This document shows, in pieces, positions 58,956-64,000 of a stretch of 64,000 bases of DNA (position 1 is its first letter; every line of letters starts with the position of its first letter). The translations under genes and the position numbers were made by a program. Below the pieces are notes generated by a model. That model searched no databases, was not told the origin of the DNA, and saw nothing but the letters and a program-made list of their open reading frames with translations. This DNA is from Corydoras sp. C115. Lineage: Eukaryota; Chordata; Actinopteri; Siluriformes; Callichthyidae. The stretch covers positions 750,001 through 814,000 of the forward strand of contig JAFMOC010000261.1 in assembly GCA_019802505.1 (NCBI GenBank), read 5' to 3'.

Positions 58956-59063
58956 GCCTGAACCCTTATACGAATTACAGCTTCGTGCTGGTGGCTTGCA
59001 CGGCAGTCGGCTGTGGATCAAGTAAGCCATCTATGGGCTGCACACTGCAAGACGCACCCTCAG
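58956..59063 (+). CDS. ush2a: ush2a exon 11 of window: FN3-D second half
   Basis: Encodes residues 635 (split G) to 670. GLNPYTNYSFVLVACTAVGC is the E-F loop, F strand and the C-x4-C pair; GSSKPSMGCTLQDAPSG is the G strand and linker. The acceptor is ttttctgatttgcag and the donor is cag/gtagga. Phases are 1 in and 1 out; the 108 bp length makes this exon skippable in frame, which would remove half of an FN3 domain. Sequon NYS is present. Both overlapping long ORFs are shadows in other frames. Confidence 0.9.
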
Positions 59064-59229
59064 GTAGGAGCAGCGTTACATACCGACACTCCCGGACACA
59101 TTTTGATGCTTGCGAGTCTTGCATTATCAGACTTTATTTTTTTTTTTTAATTAATATCCGGATGGAAATCGCAGTAACCCATTTTATAGACTATTTAATA
59201 AATGACTTTAGTATCACTGTAGCTATATA

Positions 59230-60925
59230 AGTAACACTTTCTATGAATCCGGTATTCATAATGCATTATATGTGCATTTAAAAATAACTCTTGTCATAAC
59301 CCTTTGTTAATGTACATAGATGTTCATAACTATGAATTAAGCTTTCGCATTACAGTATTGAAATTATGCCAACACTTTCTATGAATCCGGTGTTCATAAT
59401 GCATAATATGTGCATTTAAAAATAACACTTGTCATAACCCTTTGGTAATGTACATGTTCATAACCATGAATTCAGCTTTCGCATTACAGTATTGCAATTA
59501 TTAACACTTTCTATGAATCTGGTATTCATAATGCATTATATGTGCATTTAAAAATAACACTTGTCATAACCCTTTGTTAATGTACATAGATGTAATGATA
59601 ACCATGAATTGAGCTTTCGCATTACAGTATTAAAATTATGCCAACACTTTCAATGAATCCGGTGTTCATAATGCATAATATGTGCATTTAAAAATAACAC
59701 TTGTCATAACACTTTATTAATGTACATAGATGTTATGATAACCATGAATTGAGCTTTCGCATTACAGTATTGAAATTATGCCCTTTCTATGACATTTCTA
59801 TGAATCCGGTATTTATAACGCATTAAAAAGTGCATTTATAAAGCTTTATACAGTATTCAGAATGCTTTATATTTGTTATAAGTAGTTGTTAATGTACATA
59901 GATGTTCATAATCACAGTCATAAATTCTTATATCAATTTGACATGCTTTATAACACAAAGTGACATAATGCATTATAATATGAACCTTTGATTCTTTGGA
60001 TGTTTGGAAATTCTTACTTCAAACAAGATGATTTCACTTTACTTAAAGTCTGTAAAGAGCATTTATAAGCTTTTATAAGGTATTATGTACTACAATGTAT
60101 GCAGTCTCTCTTAAAGAGGTAATTAATGAAAATGTTTTACTTTATGCATGTAAAGAGAGCTTATAAGCTTTTATAAAGTTATGAGCACTTATAAAGTGAT
60201 TTTCAGGAAAAGTGTTCGTTACACATAAACATTATAAGGCTTTATGTCGCTTGTCTCTATAATAAGTTGATGAACAGTTAAAGTAATTTCCAATGCTTTA
60301 TGCCACTTTGTGTTAAAAGGCCTTATGACATGTTCTTTATAACACGTTATGAGTGTGTATATGTTATGTACATCAATGGACATTAACCGAGGCTTATGAC
60401 CAGTATTATAAAGCATTCTGAATACTTTATACAGCTTCATAAATGTGTTTATAATGCATTATGAATAACGGATTTTTAAACTTTTCTTTGGATGTTTGGA
60501 CATTCTTACTTCAAACAAGATGAATACACTTTACTTAAAGTCTGTAAAGAGCATTTATAAGCTTTTATAAGGCACTATGTACTTCAATGTATGCAGTCTC
60601 TTTCAAAGAGGTCATTAATGACAACACTTTACTTTATGCCTGTAAAGAGAGCATATAAGCTTTGATAAACTGTTATGAGCACTTATAAAGTCATTTTCAG
60701 GAATAGCATTTGTTAAAGACCAAAATTATAAGGCCTCTATAATAAGTTGATGGACAGTTCAGATATATCATTTATAATGCATTATGTCACTTTGTGTTAT
60801 AAAGCCTTATAGCATGTTCTTATAACACTTCATGAGTGAGGTTATGTACATCTATGGTATAGTATTATAAAGCGTAATGAATACTTCATGTGTTAATAAT
60901 GCATTATGAATACTGGAATTCGTAA
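59230..60925 (+). mobile_element. Foldback elements, with a short-period left-arm array
   Basis: About four units of 135-145 bp (59232, 59370, 59502, 59643), each starting aacactttctatgaatc and ending gctttcgcattacagtattg. Then a near-complete element 59800-60480 and a second inner region and right arm 60485-60920. Confidence 0.82.
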
Positions 60926-61112
60926 ATGTAAATACTATACCCACTTACTGTATATTACTATAACGTTAATAACTTGCTTATGACTTTAACCTTACTTTGT
61001 AATCTTTATTAATTTATTTGTATTAAATGTGATATTTTAAAAAGCCTAAAGTGCCTTGTGCCTCACGGCCCAACAAATTAATTAATTAATTTTGTGGGAA
61101 TTATCTCTGTAG

Positions 61113-61296
61113 GCATATGGGCCTCGCCGAGGCACATCGTTATAAACAGTACGACTGTAAAACTTTTCTGGAGTCAGCCGTCCAAGCCCAACGGGCTGCT
61201 TCGAAAGTACAACCTGCTGCGCGATGGAGAGAGCGTCTACACGGGAGGCCCAGACGCAAGCGCCCACACAGACACTGGCCTTCAGCCCAACACCAG
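61113..61296 (+). CDS. ush2a: ush2a exon 12 of window: start of FN3-E
   Basis: Encodes residues 671 (split G) to 731 plus two bases. It gives IWASPRHIVINSTTVKLFW (A-B strands), SQPSKPNGLLRKYNLLRDG (B-C with PNG) and TGLQPNTR at the E-F loop. The acceptor is attatctctgtag. The end is the least certain in the window: the chosen donor is cag/gtccta, which has only the GT dinucleotide and upstream CAG in its favour. Reading through gives about 24 further residues and a stop at 61369 with no FN3 character. Phase out would be 2, as for exon 2. The next exon is not in the window. Confidence 0.85.
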
Positions 61297-61499
61297 GTCC
61301 TATCCGCACAACACCTTTAACCAGCTATTAGCAGTCGATTGTCAATGGCACCTAATCCTCTACATTTAATCCTCTTCAAGCATCCCCTTATTCCCTCGTC
61401 CTATATCCCCTCTGATACTAAATCATTAAAAAGTTTGGAGGCGGCGAGCTTCACCGGGGGCAGTACAGTACAGATTCCACGGCACAAACATCCAACCAT

Positions 61500-62180
61500 C
61501 CATCCATCAATTATCTTCCGCTTTATCCTCTACTAGGGTCACGGGGGGTTCCCCATGACCATCCAGGGGAGAACGTTTTGGGCGCTGGGCAGATACACCC
61601 AGGACAGGGCGCCAATCTATCGCTGGACACACACTCACTCACTTACTCACACAAACACACTCTATATGGGGCAATTTGGAGCATTCAATTGAACTCGAAT
61701 GCATGTTTTGGGAGTGTGGAAGGACACACAGGGAGAACATGGTATCTCCATCTAGATTGGGATACGAACCTGGATCCCCAGCGCTGATAGGTGGACATGT
61801 TAACCAGTAAGCCACCGTGCTGCCCGACTGTAATTTGACAAGATGTAAATATATATCCATCAATTATCTTCCGCTTTATCCTCTACTAGGGTCACGGGGG
61901 GTTCCCCATGACCATCCAGGGGAGAACATTTCGGGCGCTGGGCAGACACACCCGGACAGGGTGCCAATCTATCACTGGGCACACACTCACTCACTCACAC
62001 AGACACACTCTATATGGGGCAATTTGGAGCATTCAATTAAACTCAAATGCATGTTTTGGGAGTGTGGAAGGACACACAGGGAGAACATGGTATCTCAATC
62101 TAGATTGGGATACGAACCTGGATCTCCAGTGCTGATAGGTGGACATGTTAACCAGTAAGCCACCGTGCTGCCCGACTGTA
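61500..62180 (-). repeat. Tandem duplicated SINE with flank
   Basis: 61500-61825 and 61856-62174 share private changes (ctcgaatgcatgttttggga-type, ggtggacatgttaaccagt) and the flank cgactgtaatttgacaagat. Confidence 0.88.
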
Positions 62181-62204
62181 ATTTGACAAGATGTAAATAT
62201 ATAT

Positions 62205-62590
62205 ATCCATCAATATATATATATATAGTATATATATATATATTATATATATATATATATATATACTATCTTCTGCTTTAACCTCTACTAGGGTCACGGG
62301 AGGTTCCCCATGACCATCCAGGGGAGAACGTTTTGGGCGCTGGGCAGATACACCCAGGACAGGGTGCCAATCTATCGCTGGGCACACACTCCCTCACACA
62401 CACACTCTCTATATGGGGCAATTTGGAGAACTCAATTGACCTTGAGCCATGTTTTTGGACTGTGGGAGGAAACCGGAGAACCCGGAGGAAACTCACGCGG
62501 ACATGTTGAGAACATGGAAACTCTTCTTAGATTGGGATTCGAACCGGGAATCCCTAGTGCTGAGAGGAGAACATGCTAATCATTATGATA
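62205..62590 (-). mobile_element. (TA)n and SINE
   Basis: Interrupted (TA)n 62205-62265, SINE 62266-62582. Confidence 0.85.
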
Positions 62591-62930
62591 CAGAGGCACA
62601 AACATACAACACATTACTAATCTATAAATTTCATTTGGTCGATCTTTTATCCCTCGTTGTGGTTTTAACTTGCAATTTTGTTTACTCCTCCAAGGCGTTT
62701 GCCTTAATTGCTGACGATGTAATTATAATATATTGAATCTAATTTGCATTAATTAGTAACAACCCATTACAATCTTTTAAAACACATTAAAACCTTATTG
62801 ATCCGTGATGGCGGCAGCATTTAACTTCTTTTAGAAACAGTTTGAAAAACTTTTATTACATACACCTCCTCAGTTTCTACACTCACAGTCTGTTTTTTCA
62901 TGTCCACTGATCATACAGATAGACGTATTA
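62591..62930. other. Single-copy intron
   Basis: Unique AT-rich sequence; no exon. Confidence 0.5.
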
Positions 62931-63150
62931 GGATGTATTAGGGTGGTGAATGATTCTCAGTACTGCAGTGATACTGACATGGTGGTGCAGGTGTGTTAGT
63001 GTGTGGATCAGACACAGCAGTGCTGCTGGACAGAGAACAGAACACCAATCAGAACGTACAGGTGTCTGATACTCGTACCATCATCCACCACCCTAATAAT
63101 ACCTGCTCTGTGGGGGTCCTGATCATCAGAGAACATACTAAAGCAGACTA
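62931..63150. mobile_element. Fish interspersed repeat (cagtactgcagtgatactgac type)
   Basis: ggtggtgaatgattctcagt, tgacatggtggtgcagg, ggatcagacacagcagtgct and ctgctggac match a repeat I know from otophysan genomes; family name uncertain. Confidence 0.6.
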
Positions 63151-63159
63151 ACAAAGTAT

Positions 63160-64000
<841 letters not shown>

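Overview
This window is an internal stretch of one very large vertebrate gene, read on the + strand: the usherin gene (ush2a in fish). Twelve short exons lie between 2205 and 61296. Each is bounded by AG and GT, and they join in one open frame with matching intron phases to give 731 complete codons plus a partial one. The encoded piece is ectodomain: fibronectin type III (FN3) domains with the W-x-x-P-x-x-PNG pattern seen throughout usherin, and a cysteine-rich block rich in CC pairs. Neither end of the gene is present, and I see no second gene. About 3.4% of the window is coding. || The organism is a ray-finned fish, most likely an otophysan (catfish, characin, knifefish or relatives). I infer this from the repeats: a tRNA-derived SINE with ATTC or ATCC tails, fish LINE 3-prime tails, a second tRNA SINE, abundant (TA)n and (GT)n tracts, and a palindrome-rich foldback element. 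No species can be assigned from sequence alone. || Layout. 1-2140: SINE cluster. 2205-7519: exons 1-3, with a SINE-derived satellite of about 246 bp period (3996-6425) in intron 2. 7520-12988: intron with nested SINEs, an LTR-like piece, a LINE remnant and a compound array of LINE tails. 12989-28928: exons 4-6, encoding thirteen CC pairs, with a 12.8 kb intron of SINEs and foldback elements between exons 5 and 6. 30636-43213: exons 7-10, with a 251 bp SINE array (31158-32704), a foldback element touching the acceptor of exon 8, and SINEs 12 bp past the donor of exon 9. 43214-58955: a 15.7 kb intron of composite satellites. 58956-61296: exons 11-12. 61297-64000: SINEs and (TA)n. || The protein piece reads FN3-A, first half of FN3-B, cysteine-rich insertion of about 300 residues, second half of FN3-B, FN3-C, FN3-D, and the start of FN3-E. 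Usherin is a long extracellular or membrane protein of hair-cell ankle links and the photoreceptor periciliary membrane (established knowledge). || The most interesting material is in the repeats and how they meet the exons: a 5-prime-truncated SINE form with the same breakpoint three times, each with target-site duplications; an 81 bp exact templated insertion copied from 3.3 kb away; a transposon end that appears to supply the branch-point region of an acceptor; a SINE whose target duplication copies part of a donor site; and several satellites built from SINE, LINE-tail or foldback fragments.
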